From: Dermanyssus gallinae
Taxonomy: Eukaryota > Arthropoda > Arachnida > Mesostigmata > Dermanyssidae
Assembly (NCBI GenBank): GCA_003439945.1
Contig: QVRM01000484.1
Coordinates: forward strand, 124,001-188,000
Direction of reading: 5' to 3'
DNA: 64,000 nucleotides
Shown one piece after another: positions 48,032 to 60,905 of this stretch. Position 1 is the stretch's first letter. Each line of letters starts with the position of its first letter. The position numbers and the translations under genes are program-made. The notes under the pieces are model-generated. The model had not been told where the DNA came from. It did no database searches and saw only the letters and a list, made by a program, of their open reading frames with translations.

Positions 48032-51000
48032 CTTTTGTTGGTAGCAAGGAATACATAGATTTCATATTAGCAATGCTCTTTCTTCGTATTCTATACTGCA
48101 ACCACGATGTGTACAGTTGCGGTTAAAATCTCTCTGTCTCTACCTGTATGCGATTCCCCTCGGCAACTTCAAGGTTGCCGAGCGGGTTTCTTACTACCGT
48201 CATCGAATCCATCCATCCACCCCCTGTTCTTCATTTTATGTCATTCACACTGAACCCCTTCGGACTCTCTCCAACAACAACAGCAACAAGCGCGTATTAA
48301 CAGGGTACAGTTCAAAAAAAGATTTGCCAAAACTACCGAAAAAATAAACAAAAAAGCCATTCAAACGTGGGGTTCGATTCCGCGCTCTTTTGCTGTTTAC
48401 GGTCGCTATGGCAATTGCTATGCTGCCGTTTTCGTTAGAATAGTCCGTTGACGATACAAGTCAACGCCGCTCTTCACTACTACGATTCGAACAAGTTGCT
48501 ACTGCGGCACGCTTGCGACGTTGGCGACCTCTACAATTCGAGTTTCTAGCCCTTTAGAGCCGTTAGGGACGGACCGTGCGTCAGCAACAATAACAAAATC
48601 ACCAACACAGAGATTACCGTCTCCACCCGGTCGACCTGGTAGGCCCCAGGGCAAATATTTATATATTTATACAGATATATATATATATATATATCACGGT
48701 TGCGCCGTAATCGAAAAGTCGATGTTTTGAGTTGCAGCTATGAAAATATTTGCCAACGAGCAATGTCAAGTGGAAATCAAAGCAATTGCCGACAGCGGCC
48801 GCCGGTTGTTATGGTAGTCTAGCGGCGATTTTCATGGTTTTGCATGGTCCGCTCCTAACCGAACGATATGTTGAGCCGCTTCGATGAAAGCTGCTGTTTC
48901 CACTGCTGCTGCTGCTGCTGCTACTACTGCCGAGTCTTAAAGTGCGCTAATTTTATGCCGCTTAGTAAAGCCAGTTGAGACAACGCCTACGACTACGAAT
49001 GCAAGTTGACGGCTCCAGCTAGACTGATGCACTGGATGCAGTAGATCGAGCAAGAGAAGAAGGGCAAAGGTGAAATGAGGCGAGTTATGCGAACAGATAA
49101 GCCACATAATCTATTTGTGGGCATCTAATTGCCGCCCGCTTGCACGAGCAAACAAACGAGACAGTATACAAGTAGATAGAAGGAATAACTTAATTACACA
49201 CAGCTACAACAACGACAATGGCACCATTGGTCACAAAAATCTACTAAAAGAAACTATAATTCGGTTTTCTCTGCACAGCAGGATTCCAGACAAAACAAAA
49301 GCTTCAGCTGTTACTGTTGCCGCTGCTTTAGTTGTTGTTGTTGTTGTTGTTGCTATTGTTGTTACAGTTGTTATTACTGTTGATGTTGTTGTGGCCGCGG
49401 GCAAATAGACAAAGATTCAAATGATCTGGCAGCATCCACCGAAGTAAAACACGGAGATAACGAGAGCAAGAGAGAGAGAGAGAGACTGAGAAATACAGAG
49501 ATATTTGAATCGATAAAGTCAACAGAATAACATGAGGCAATGACTAGAGGGAGAGAGAGAGAGGGAGCGAAAGGCTGGTGTAGAGAGCGGGCGAAACATG
49601 TAGAGAGGATGCGTCGGCGGCAAGATGCAGCCATCAACTAACTGGCTTATGGAGCTTCCTTCCTACGACGACCATCGTCGTCGTCGTCGTCGTCGTCATC
49701 ATCGTTAAACCTAATAGCGTCGTCAGACTGCTATGAGGCAGAGGCAGTTGTTGATCTGTTGTTGTTCTGCTGCCTTCGATGTCGTCGTTGTTGTTATTGC
49801 TGTTGTTGCTGTTGTTGTTGATATCGTCGTCGCCGTTATTGTTACCTGCGGTGACGGCGGCGGCGGCGGCGACTACAGCAAAAACTCGCAGACTGGACGA
49901 ACGCAAGTCGCCAAGTTAGTCAGGAGATCGACTTAGCGTCGCAACGTAAGCCAGCGCCAAGGGCGGCCACCGCGTCTCTAACGCGCCTCCGTCACCGTCC
50001 ACCGTAGATTAGAGAAAGAGGACAAGCAGGCGGACACTGATGGACTGGAAAGAATTTCTGCCGGTTGATTGCCTGCGGGCGGGCAGGCAGGCAGGTAGGT
50101 AGGTCTTTTCGATCGAGAGAAACAGTGTGATCGAGCGAGCAAGCGCGTTTTCCGTGCGTGCGTGCGAGCGAGCAAACTCTGCGCCCGTCTTGGGGCTGCT
50201 TCTGCCGTGATCGCCGACTGAGCTCAACCAGTTCATGGCAGACCGGCGACAGCCGAACCACACAACGACACCAGCAGAAACTCCAGCGGCTGTAACGATG
50301 GAGGAAACGAGGCTGTAATGACGACGAGAATAACAACAACCGCAACGCCGTAATCTCGAAGACCGAAGCAGTCTATTTTGTGAGTTGGTTGTTGCCTTTT
50401 TGTTTTCGTTGTCATTGTCAAAACGGTTGGTGCACTGCTCGATGCTCGGCGACAGCGTCCTGTGCTCTCACTGCTCTGCCGGGCCGGCGTGATCAACGCG
50501 TGATCGAGCAGGATCGTAGCTTTGCGTAGGTTGTGGTGGCGATCTGCTCGTCGTCGACGCTTCACTCTACCTAATGAGGACCGGCGTAGCTAGCTGACCA
50601 ACCGAGAACTTCAGCTAACACCCAGCGATTCCGATTGCTCCTGGTCGACTTTCCCACCACCTCATTCTCGCTCACTGCTTTTCCACCTCGTCTTCATCCT
50701 CCTCCTCCTCCTCATCGTCGTCCTACACCTGTCTGAGAGCCTCAGTCTTCAACTTTGTCCTACACCTGTCCGAGAGCCTCAACGGCGACCTCGACAGCCT
50801 TCTCTGTTTCGTTCGCGATTGAAAAGGCTGCGTACGATGGTCTATAACTGAAGGACGCTCATCGATTGTAGAACTCACTCAGTCGCTCGTCCAACCACAC
50901 CTGCTCTACGTGCTCAACTCATCTGTAACACACGAACCAGACTTACATATATATATATCTGTGTGTACGTTTTAACCACGTGCGTGTATGCAGGCTAGCG

Positions 51001-54000
51001 TACACGGGTTCGTGTGAATACATACATACACGTGTGCAGCAGATGAAAACGAATCTTCGCAGGAGACCCCCCCCCCGATAGATGACAGGCGGCGGTTCCG
51101 GCATAGTACACCGGCAGAACGTGAGTCGACGGCGGAAACAGGAAAATGATTTCTCGCGGAAAGTACGTCATATACTATATGTTCTATAGCAGAAAATAAA
51201 TGCTACGCAGCTAATCTTGCGTTGTTGGCTGGTTCGGCCGGTGTTGACAGAAAAAAAACGAAAAACAAATTAAATGTATCGCTGCTACTGCTGCCGGTGT
51301 TGCTTGCTGTCTTCGACATTTGTACAAAGAAGGACCGAATGAACCCACGAACGAGGTTGCCGTGGTAGCAGGTGACATTGCGTACCGTCTTTGTGCGCTC
51401 GTGTATAGTAATGTAGTATTATCACGCGTCAGTTGACTTGTATTTCGCGGTGGCGGTGACGGGGTATCTCGGCCCGACGAGACTCAACCAACAACAACAA
51501 CAACAACAACAGGCGGATAGACGGCTTAATCGAGTCACAAGTGCGCGAGCAGCGTACCCGAGAAACGGCATCTGTGTTGTTCATGTGTGTTCGTGTGGCG
51601 CGCGAACTAGTCGTTGTGGTGTCGTTGGTGCTGCAATAATTTCTAGCTAGCTTTTTTAACTCAGGCCAACGACTGTCGGCCTGACCGGTTCCTCAACGAG
51701 AACGTTTAGCACGACGTGCTGTTAGCGCGTGTCATCTGCGTATGTATTGTGTGCGTGCATGCGTCCATTCGTCCGTACGTGCCTATGTAGGTGGCTCTGC
51801 GTACGTCTGTGGTGGAGGTAGTGGCTCTGATGGTCGTAGTGGTCGTGGTTGTGGTGATGGTCGTAATGGTCGTGGTTGTGGTGTTGGTCAATGTCGCTCG
51901 TACTGGACCGTGTCAGAGGGATGCGTGACATAGATGACGTTCGGTTTCACGACGAGGCAACTTCCAAGTGGGTTCGTATCGGTTAATGAGTGGCACCGGC
52001 GTGTCATGACGATCGACGCACGCCGACGCATCAGCTGTTGCCATTACGACGAAGTACTCGATTCGTGTTTGAAAGAGCTAAGATAGCGCTGTGCTTCGCG
52101 TGTACTACGCGTGTGTGATATTGTCGTGCGCCGTGCACGTGCATGAGAAACATTAACAAAAATAAGAGCAGCAACAATAACAACAAGAAGAACAACAAAA
52201 GCGTCGTGCCGCTTGCACAATCGACATTGTCAACCGAGTATTGCTCATACCATATATACGAAGCTGCGGCGGCGGCGCCGACGACGTTGGTGTGTATCGA
52301 CGCCAACGTATCGCCGAGTGATCGCATTATTGAACACGTAGCGACGGGCTCGTAAGCTACGACCGAAGTAGACGACGGCAACAACAACAATAATGCCAAA
52401 CGTGGCTATCGGTTCATATCATTGACAACATAAGTGCCATTGTTGTGAAGTCATTCGCCTGGCACACAGGTCTGGATACCAGGCGGCACTGTCAGGGCCG
52501 CGGACGACGTGACATCAGCACGATTTACAATAGGAACAGAACCAACAACAACAACAGGAATAACAACAGAAACAAAAACAACGTCAACAACAATAAGAAT
52601 AACCACAGAAACAAAAACAACGTCGACAACAACAACAACAACAACAACAACAACATGGGCGATATAACCGCGATAGCAACAATTGCAATCAACACTATCA
52701 ACAGAAACAACAGAGCAAGGGAGCAGAAACAACAACAATAATAATAAGTGAAGCGCACTTGCGTGCTCTCCATAAACGGTAGCGGTGTGCGCCGAATCGA
52801 CGTTCGGTCTCGCTGTTCGGCTGTGCTTGGTATTGTAGTTGTTCTTATTGTTGTTGTTACCGCTGCTGCTGCTGCTGTTGGTGCGTTTGCTGTTATTTTT
52901 GTCATCATCAAGCAACCAATAAACGAGGTGCGAATTACTAATTACTGTTTGCTGCAGCTACTGCTGTTCCTACTGCTGCTGCTGCTGATGTTGTTGCTAC
53001 TAGTTTACATTTAGTCTGTTAGTCTGATTACAGCTCGTTGTACTGCGGCTGTTGCTGCTGCTCTCGTATGCTCTAAGGTTGTCACGCACGAGCGTGTTTG
53101 GCCAACCAGCCATTTGTCGTTGTCGTTGACAGCGGCCGCAATCGACTGGCTTCGACGGTCAATGCAGGTTCGCTAGCTGCCTATCTGTCTGTCTGAATGA
53201 GTGAATGACTGAATGAAGACAGTGTGCCTCAACGTGCCTCCGCCTCTTGCTACCAAACGTCACCTACCTCCCCGAGATCCCCGGCCATCATATTCTCCCT
53301 TGTTTCTGTCTCGCCCCCCCCCCCCCCCCCCCGCCCCCCTTCCAACACTCCTTCGCGTAGACACTAAGGTTACGCTGCTGCCGCTGCGCTAAGCTGTTAA
53401 TGAGGCGTGACGTCAGTGGTTGGCCGTGTTGGCGTCCGTCAACAACCGACGGATATCTAGCGCACGCCGGATAAGTAAGCAGTAACTACACCACCAGCCG
53501 CAAGAAAAGCGGCGCCGGCAGTGCTGTTGCTTCTGTTGTTGTTGTTGTTGTTGTTGCTGCTGCTGCCGCTGCTGCAGCAGCTTCATACAACGAACGACTC
53601 TGCTGTTGCTGTTAATGCTGTAACTGTTGTTGTTGCACACGGCGTTTTTCTCTGTCGCTAATGATAATGATGATGATGTACGCCGGTTGACCGGCAAGAC
53701 TCTGCTGCCCGGTTCAGCATACATCCATTTTCATTGGCTGTCCGTCCATTCGTCCGTCCGTTCGTTCGTTTGTACGTGTGTGGACGGCCCATTGACTGCC
53801 TCCAGGCCCGTCGGCACGCACGCACGCACGCACGCAAATACGTAGCCTGCCGTGTTGATTGACTTGCAGACCGACCGACCAACCGACCGATTGACTGACT
53901 GACTGGCCAGCCTAGCCGTGGGTGGAAAAACAGCGCGTGTCAAGCGTCTCTCCGCCACGTCAATGATCGTCCAACAACAAGAGAGGAAAAACAAAGTAAA

Positions 54001-55242
54001 GTTGAGAGATAGAGAGGGAAAGAGAGGATACAGAGAGACAGACTAACGAGAGGAGATACATAGACATATAGAAAGAAGACAGTGGTAGTAGTAGTAATAG
54101 TTGTAGAAACCTAGGACTAGAAAGAAAGAGAGACTGACTTCTATCCGTGTGTCGGTGCTGCGAGCGTGAGTGTTTGTGCTTGTGGGCGGCGCGTGCCAGA
54201 AGAGAGTGGCAGCGAGAAGGAGAGAGAGAGAGAGATAGAACCGCCGAACCGAACGAGTATGCTCAGCGGCGAGAGTCTGTATTAGATACAGGCGGACAGA
54301 CAGATAGACAGGGAGACAGGCAGATAGAGAGACAGAGAACTAAATAGATGTTGCCAGAAGATTTGCGACCTGCAGACAAGTACGCTGGTTATATTAGTCT
54401 GTCAGCAGAAGGGCGGCGGTGGTGGTGAATATCCTCGGAAAGGGAGGCCGAGCCAAACGGAGGAGGAAGAATAACGATTACCGAGGAGAAGAACGACACG
54501 ACCAAGAATCAACACATCACAACACATCACGTCACGTCAGCGGACAAAATCGACTTGTTCAACTTGTACAGCCGCGGTCGTCGTCGACGTCCACAACAAC
54601 GCGTTACAACGATTGCTTAGCTGTAGCTACAGCGGATGTCAAGAACGAATGCCAATGTGGCGATCCACAGCAGCAGCAATAACAACAACAACAGCAACAG
54701 TAGCAGCATTCTAAACGACGACAACAACAACATCAACTACAACAACATAGACTGTTGACGGCGTCTACGAAACCGTCAACAGTTGACTTCTTCTGGAAAG
54801 GGTGTTTCGTTCTGCCGCTCGCTCGCTCGATCGCTTGCTGGCTGCTCCAGTGGCGGTTGTTGTTGTTGTTGTTGTCCACTACTGCTACTACTACGTTGTG
54901 GCTGTTTGTCCAGTGATTGGCGGACAGCTGAACTTGGCCGGCTCGTAGAGCGGCTTATGCTGGTGATGGTGGAGGTGGTGGTGGTGGAAATGGTGCTGCT
55001 ACTGCCGCTGTAACTGGTGTTGCCTGGTGATGGTGATGGACGTAGTCGTGGTTCTGTAGGAGCAGCTTCTGGCAGTAGTAGTAGTAGTAGTAGATCGAAG
55101 ATCCTCGACGGTTCGCTGAGAGCCGAAACAAACTCCCAGTGCGCACCGATCACGGTCGCCACCGGTGAACGAGTCGACGCGTTTTTGCTCGACGTCGGGG
55201 CAGCAACAGCAACAGCAGCAGCAACAGCAGAATAGAGTAACA
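48032..55242. other. Long low-complexity stretch upstream of the 55243 gene
   Basis: About 7.2 kb with no protein I can support. It becomes richer in GC and in triplet repeats toward the gene: (GTT)n 49322-49393, (GTC)n 49679-49710, (TTG)n 49750-49880, (TCC)n 50697-50725, (CAA)n 51485-51513, a degenerate GGTCGTGGT repeat 51810-51890, (CAA)n 52530-52660, C19 at 53314-53332, (TTG/CTG)n 53520-53580, GTCC/GTTC runs 53745-53775, (CGCA)n 53815-53837, AG-rich 54000-54340 and (CAA)n 54662-54745. Promoter and untranslated exons of the 55243 gene may lie here. Confidence 0.5.
53314..53332. repeat. Homopolymer of 19 C
   Basis: C19, a G, then C6. The complementary strand could form a G-quadruplex. Its length may be uncertain in any assembly. 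Confidence 0.95.
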
Positions 55243-58200
55243 ATGGAGACGCAGGAGACGCTTTTAGATATCGTATCGCGATGGCTTGGCTATATCGCGC
55301 TCGCGTGGGTCAGCTATCTTATGTATCACGCAAGCGGCATCTCCGTCCGTCAGCAGCTCCGCAAACTGGCCGAAGGTCGCAAGAAGCACACTCCCCAGAT
55401 CCGCGTGATACCGGCGACACCGAACGCGCCCGACAAACGCCTAGGTGACGACGTCGGCGGCCTCGACAACAAAAACGACCTCTTCACGAAGTCGAGTGCG
55501 GCGGAGTCGGCGGCAGCGGCTGCAGCTGCAGCGTCTCCTTCTCCTCCTTCGCCGTCGAGCTCGAGTGTCTCGCAGGCATCACCCGTTGTGGTGCGTAAGC
55601 CAGCGCCAGTCGACACGAGCTTCACTCTGCAGTCCCCTAAACGAGTTAAGCGAGAGGCCAGTAGTACTGCGAGTACTGTCAGCACCGCCAGTCGAACCAC
55701 GGCCACAGCTGCGATGGCAGACGTCAAAGAGGTGGACGACAATCGACATCACCATTCCACGATGAACCCCAGCGGCAACGGCAACGATCTGTCTGGCCGA
55801 GCTGAGGGTACACGTGAACAGGACCAAGGACTTCGGACAGCAGAGGATGAGCCTGATGAGGACACGGTGGACAACGGAGCAGTGCCAGTGCAGGCGATGC
55901 AGACGTCAAATACGTGCGCCAACCAGCATTGTGATCCCGCTTCGAACCGGTTTCACGTCACCCGCTGTTCGTTTTCGGTCGAGAAGGCTCACACTTGCGA
56001 GGTTCCTGTGAAGATTCTCACCCCCGAAGATGTGTGTCCGCCTGGCACGCTCATCACAACCCACCTGGCCAGCTTAGGTAATGACCACGACGCCACCAGC
56101 CTTCCTCCAGAGGGTTCAGTTCAAGCAGTCATCGCCTCCGCTTTAGTCGAAGAAAACAGCAAAACTATACCTCATACTAGTCGTAGTAGCAGTAGTAGTA
56201 ATAGTAGTCGTAGTGGTAACAATAGTAGCAGCCAGAGCAGTAGGAATCATAATAATAATAATAATAATACTGATAACGATAACAATTGTGGCAGCGACAA
56301 AAACAACGATGACGACACAAACAATAATAGCACCATTACTAGCGACAGTAAAAACAAGCATGGCGGCCATAGCAGCAGCAACAACAACAACCACAAGAAC
56401 AACAGCAGTCACAAGAACGAACACAACACAGGCAAAGAGAATCGTCCTACAGAACTTCAGCGTCTCCAGCTCTCCAGTACAGGGCAAAGCCATTCGCCAT
56501 TAGACGCTCGTAAAGAACCGACTTTTGACGTTGTTTCTAATGACGGCGTCAGAGAGAAACACGACGCACGCCCATTCTGCCAGCCCACCGTTGAGCAGGA
56601 AAATCCGATAGCAGCAGTACATGCAAGTAGACTAAATGCGACTTCATCTTACTCTTCGCAGAGTCATAGAAGCAGCAACAGCATTAACAGCAACACCAAC
56701 AACAACAACAACGCCAACGACGACAACAACAACATCAACGACAATAACAACAACAACAACAACAACAACAACATCAGCGAAACCAGCGGTGATTGTGGTG
56801 GTGGTGTTAAAGACGTACGCAGCAACACCTACAATGGCAGTAGTGACCAACACGAGTCCAAGCGGGCTCCGGTAAGCAGCCACAAACCACAGAGGGCAGG
56901 AGGTGACCCGCTTCTGGTGCGGCTTCTCTGTGACATCAATAATGTCGACGAACAGCACCAACTGACTAAGCGCGAAAGTGTTGATGAGCCATGGCTCTTA
57001 GAGCCTCATACCATTGCCGCGCTAACGAGCCTGAGTTTGGCCAAAGATCCTCATCAACAACCACAAGAGCAACAGGCCATCGTACAGCAGGCTATGAGCG
57101 ATCCCAGAATCTTACCATTCGATGAGAATACTCATTCTTCCAAATTAGCAAGCGTGGTTAAAGGTCAGACCCGTGTGGAGTCGCCTGCTTCTGGTCCGGC
57201 CGATCTACGTGAGGAGAGTGTGGATCATCCAACAAAGTATGCGAAAAGCCAGAGTACCCCCAGCTTCACATTCTCTGCTCACGAGGCACCGCCTGCTGAC
57301 CACACGCAGGGCCGAAATTTGACAGCGGCCATCAAGCGTGTACGAAAGAACCGCCCAGCTAAGGACGCAGTCGAGGATCGCAAAGAGGAGCACGACTATC
57401 TTTCTGGTTCATCGGAAGGGCGAGAGACCTCTGAGAGCGATGACGAAGCGGTAAAGGTGCCAGGGCAACGACGAACGCAACGAGTTGTCGACACTGTGTC
57501 ACACGAAGTTGATGGCGTTTCGCTGGCTGATCTTAGGACACCGCCTCTAAGACCTGCCCGGGCATTACAGCAGAGGGTCGTCGGCACAAAACGGTTTCAC
57601 TCCGACGGCTCGACTCGTTTGAGCGAGGCTGAACCGACGATGCCTTTCGACGTGATGAACGTCCTTGACAGTATTCTGTTTGGGAACGGCGAGCGCGAGC
57701 GGCGAAGTCTACCGACGTTCGAGAGCGGCGGCGACTATGAGATGGTGTACCGTGACAAACTCGAACGCCTGACTGTGCGAGATCCCGGCTCGGCGGAGCA
57801 GTCTGTGCGCTCCGGATCGAGCACACCCGACAGTTCTACGCAGAAGAAGTTGGCCATCCGCGAGGAGGACTTTACCGATCTCCTGCCGCCGCTGAGTCCC
57901 GATCCGGGCTATGATTCGTTCTCCGAACGTCTACTGTCTAGTCCCGAGGAGTGTTTCGAGCGAGCTGGCTTTTCTGGCCCTCTGCTTAGGCCGGTGTCGC
58001 CATCGTTGCTCGAAGTGATCGCCGAAGAAGACGAGGATCGCGGAATGCGCGGCCCGATCCCGCCAACAGACATATCAGCACCGGCGAGTCAGCGGCGGCA
58101 CTCACCACAGCCACCATCAGCAGTAGCACGATCATCATCACCACCATCACAATCACCGCCACACGGTCACTACAATAACATCGACCGTTTAGCCGAAGAT

Positions 58201-58476
58201 CACGGCCACTCGCAGACGGAGCCCGATCGTAGTCATTCGGTTCAACAACACACTGCACAAAGTGCGCCGCCTTCTTGTCTACGAGTGGAACTTCACCAAA
58301 GTCACTCATCGATACTACGACTACCACGACATGGAAAACAGCAGCAACAGCAGCAGCAGCAGCAGCAGAAGGGCTACGACGGTGCAATGAGCCAAGCAAT
58401 CACCACAGAGGCCCCATCCGTTCCTGGGGGTCGTCCCGCCGCCGACGATCAGGTCCAGGTCATGATCAGATTATAA
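55243..58476 (+). CDS. Large membrane-anchored protein with low-complexity regions, family unknown
   Basis: A 1077-residue open frame. I start at ATG 55243 because it is the first ATG in the frame and has a good context (gtaacaATGG); a CAG/CAA run immediately precedes it. Residues 14-30 form a hydrophobic segment (WLGYIALAWVSYLMYHA) between an acidic start and a basic stretch (RQQLRKLAEGRKK), so the bulk should be cytosolic. Alanine/proline/serine runs lie near 87-110, serine/asparagine-rich stretches near 310-400 and 478-516, and polyglutamine near 1032-1042. Better-composed blocks lie near 800-940, e.g. PFDVMNVLDSILFGNG and SPSLLEVIAEEDEDRG. Residues 236-239 read RFHV, which fits the RFxV docking motif for OSR1/SPAK kinases; that is only a pattern match. 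No domain is recognised. The frame is far longer than chance allows, so the gene is real, though further exons are possible. Confidence 0.85.
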   Translation: METQETLLDIVSRWLGYIALAWVSYLMYHASGISVRQQLRKLAEGRKKHTPQIRVIPATPNAPDKRLGDDVGGLDNKNDLFTKSSAAESAAAAAAAASPSPPSPSSSSVSQASPVVVRKPAPVDTSFTLQSPKRVKREASSTASTVSTASRTTATAAMADVKEVDDNRHHHSTMNPSGNGNDLSGRAEGTREQDQGLRTAEDEPDEDTVDNGAVPVQAMQTSNTCANQHCDPASNRFHVTRCSFSVEKAHTCEVPVKILTPEDVCPPGTLITTHLASLGNDHDATSLPPEGSVQAVIASALVEENSKTIPHTSRSSSSSNSSRSGNNSSSQSSRNHNNNNNNTDNDNNCGSDKNNDDDTNNNSTITSDSKNKHGGHSSSNNNNHKNNSSHKNEHNTGKENRPTELQRLQLSSTGQSHSPLDARKEPTFDVVSNDGVREKHDARPFCQPTVEQENPIAAVHASRLNATSSYSSQSHRSSNSINSNTNNNNNANDDNNNINDNNNNNNNNNNISETSGDCGGGVKDVRSNTYNGSSDQHESKRAPVSSHKPQRAGGDPLLVRLLCDINNVDEQHQLTKRESVDEPWLLEPHTIAALTSLSLAKDPHQQPQEQQAIVQQAMSDPRILPFDENTHSSKLASVVKGQTRVESPASGPADLREESVDHPTKYAKSQSTPSFTFSAHEAPPADHTQGRNLTAAIKRVRKNRPAKDAVEDRKEEHDYLSGSSEGRETSESDDEAVKVPGQRRTQRVVDTVSHEVDGVSLADLRTPPLRPARALQQRVVGTKRFHSDGSTRLSEAEPTMPFDVMNVLDSILFGNGERERRSLPTFESGGDYEMVYRDKLERLTVRDPGSAEQSVRSGSSTPDSSTQKKLAIREEDFTDLLPPLSPDPGYDSFSERLLSSPEECFERAGFSGPLLRPVSPSLLEVIAEEDEDRGMRGPIPPTDISAPASQRRHSPQPPSAVARSSSPPSQSPPHGHYNNIDRLAEDHGHSQTEPDRSHSVQQHTAQSAPPSCLRVELHQSHSSILRLPRHGKQQQQQQQQQQKGYDGAMSQAITTEAPSVPGGRPAADDQVQVMIRL

Positions 58477-58501
58477 ATCGGAAACATATATTTACATACA
58501 C

Positions 58502-58504
<3 letters not shown>

Positions 58505-58535
<31 letters not shown>
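58505..58535. repeat. (AT)n tract in the presumed 3' untranslated region
   Basis: AT alternation starting about 30 bases after the stop codon of the 55243 gene. Confidence 0.93.
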
Positions 58536-58543
<8 letters not shown>

Positions 58544-58907
58544 GCGTGTTGTAATCTTAGAGCAGGCGTGTCTTATAAATATCTAAGTAAAAGCAGTGAA
58601 GGAGGCATGATTTGTCCAAGCAGCAAGTTTTTATGCTGAAATAATGACACCGCACACAGTGCAACGACACAAGCGTGTTTGCAAAGTCCAAGATGAAGTA
58701 GTCATTGCCATTTCAAAGCTGCCTTGTGAAATTTACAGGGCGTCTTGAATTGAGCACGCACTAGTAGGGTTATAATAGCTTTATCTCACAGAACAGCTAG
58801 AGCTACTCTGTGAGTGAATAATTTATATGCTGAAATAGTTTTAGGTTTACTTATACAGGCTTTGCTGAACGTAAAAGAATTCCTAATATAAAGTATATCC
58901 GTGTGAT

Positions 58908-59125
<218 letters not shown>

Positions 59126-59865
59126 CGTTTCAAAAAGAGGGCGTCCACATAGCATTTACAAACTGTCTACGATCAAAGAACTGTATACATTTTTTATCCA
59201 TATATACACACATATTTATAAACATATATGTGTATATATTTATGTATACATACATAATTTAAAATTAACAAATAAAGCCAACGTTGGTTTTCAACATACA
59301 AGTGTACTGTCTTACATCGGCCTGTCTCGATAGGTCTGATCTGCTAGCTTCGGCACGTCACCACCATAATGTGTTTACCCGCAGAAGCCGGTCGACTTCG
59401 CTAGTCAAACGCCCAAACGCGTACTGGCGAAAGATCATATCCAGCTGACCAGTTTGCTACGCCATATCCGGGCTAGTTTCGCTAATGATCTTGAGTTGTA
59501 GTAGTGTACTATTATTTATCTCGCGCCTATACTCGAACGACGGACGTCGTTATTCAGCGTCCGTAGATTTAATGGTGGCTCAACAACAAATACCAGAACA
59601 ACAGCAACATCGAACACATGCATTGAGTGTTCCCGGTAGCCGGTGGCAAAAAGCCAATCATCGGCTTGATGTAAAGGCTACCCTTAGCCGGCCAAATCTT
59701 ATCAGAGACAAACTGTCGTTGTTGCGTACGAACAGATTTATACGTGCATGTGACACCACCTGTACATGACATGCTAGAATAAAAAAAATAAAGGAGGTTG
59801 TTCTATATGACGTTCTGGTGGTTCACTTGTGGCTAAAATGAATCATGTATACAGTATGTGATTTA

Positions 59866-59900
<35 letters not shown>

Positions 59901-60404
59901 AGTAAATCTCATTTTGTATTGATGTACCTTCGACAGCGCCTCGGCTGTTCCAAAAGGTTCAGATAGTTACTATTTTGTTACTGACTCTGTCGTTACTTTA
60001 TGCAAGGTTTTCTAGAGTGCCGGTCAACTTTCATATAGTACTCTACTACGTGGCCTCATTCCTTTTTCTAACAAGTAGAAGAGCTATAGTCATCGAAGTC
60101 AACTACCATATGTTCGGGTCTAAGTTTACTTTGCTTGCTCATTGAGTACAGGCCTCCACGATTACTGTAAAAAAAGTTACGCTTGTTTATTTCTGACTTA
60201 GTCGATGAAACCCGTCGCTAAAGTTTAATCGATGAAAACCTGTCGAGCAGTTACTTTTGCGGTTCAGTTTTCTTGTCACTACGTTAGTACAACTTGTATT
60301 TCGCGTTTAAGTTGCAGCTTCCAGACAATTAATCATAATTTATTTAGGAATTATATATACATGTGAACGTTTAAATCCACGGCGCCGATGGTTCACTCCT
60401 CATC
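59126..60404. other. Non-coding stretch after the large gene
   Basis: An AATAAA at 59271-59276 is the first good poly(A) signal after 58476 and could end a long 3' untranslated region. A second cluster (AATAAAAAAAATAAA) lies at about 59776-59790. An (AT)n tract is at 59868-59898. No protein supported. Confidence 0.5.
59271..59276 (+). terminator. Candidate poly(A) signal for the 55243 gene
   Basis: Canonical AATAAA about 795 bases past the stop. The distance is long and includes two (AT)n tracts, so its use is uncertain. Confidence 0.3.
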
Positions 60405-60905
60405 TATCACTCGTGTCCGAGTGGGAGTCTTGCCCGACCCCTGACGCGAAGACGCGGGTCCATCCAGTCTTTCATAGTTCCGAGCACCGAAATCGCGTTA
60501 CCTCTCTGAATCTCTAGGGAAAGCCTTTGGCAGAAGAAAGTGCCCGCCCTCTTGTCCATCGTAGCCTGCTGTAAAGCGTCGCCAACCTGGAAAATTAGCG
60601 TTGTTGTGAGGGGCCCAGGGCCACCCAGCGTCTCGAATGCGAAGGGTGACAAGTGGTACGCCCGGCCTAAGTTCACATACTTTCTTATCCTTGATGTCTC
60701 GGCGCGGGAAGCGGCAGTTCCTGGGCGAGAAGTGCCGGGACCGACAAGGGAGAGGGTCAGAGAGTCGGTCACCGTCGCATCCTACACCAGGGAACGACCC
60801 TTGTAGAAAGGTATCAAAGTCAAGCCGTCGGGCCGCTTGCCATCGTCTCTAGAAAGACCAGGCGGATTAAGATCTCCAGACAATTGGCGGAACATTTTTT
60901 CGAAT
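60405..60905 (-). pseudogene. RLE-type (R2-like) retrotransposon fragment, minus strand
   Basis: From 60900 downward the minus strand reads [20 protein letters not shown], then [16 protein letters not shown], stop, DATVTDS. Then YHLSPFAFETLGGPG, DKRAGTFFCQRLSLE and IQRGNAISVLGTM lead to a stop at 60407. This matches the 20860-21431 copy block for block. The tryptophan of WDATV is replaced by a TAG stop. RPD-X15-D spacing is the same in both copies. The zinc knuckle lies beyond the truncation and is absent. Apart from the stop the 121-codon tail frame is open, so this copy is relatively young. Confidence 0.8.

Noticed and set aside
49328..49906. Overlapping frames on both strands
   Set aside because: Translations of (GTT)n, (GTC)n and (GA)n repeats.
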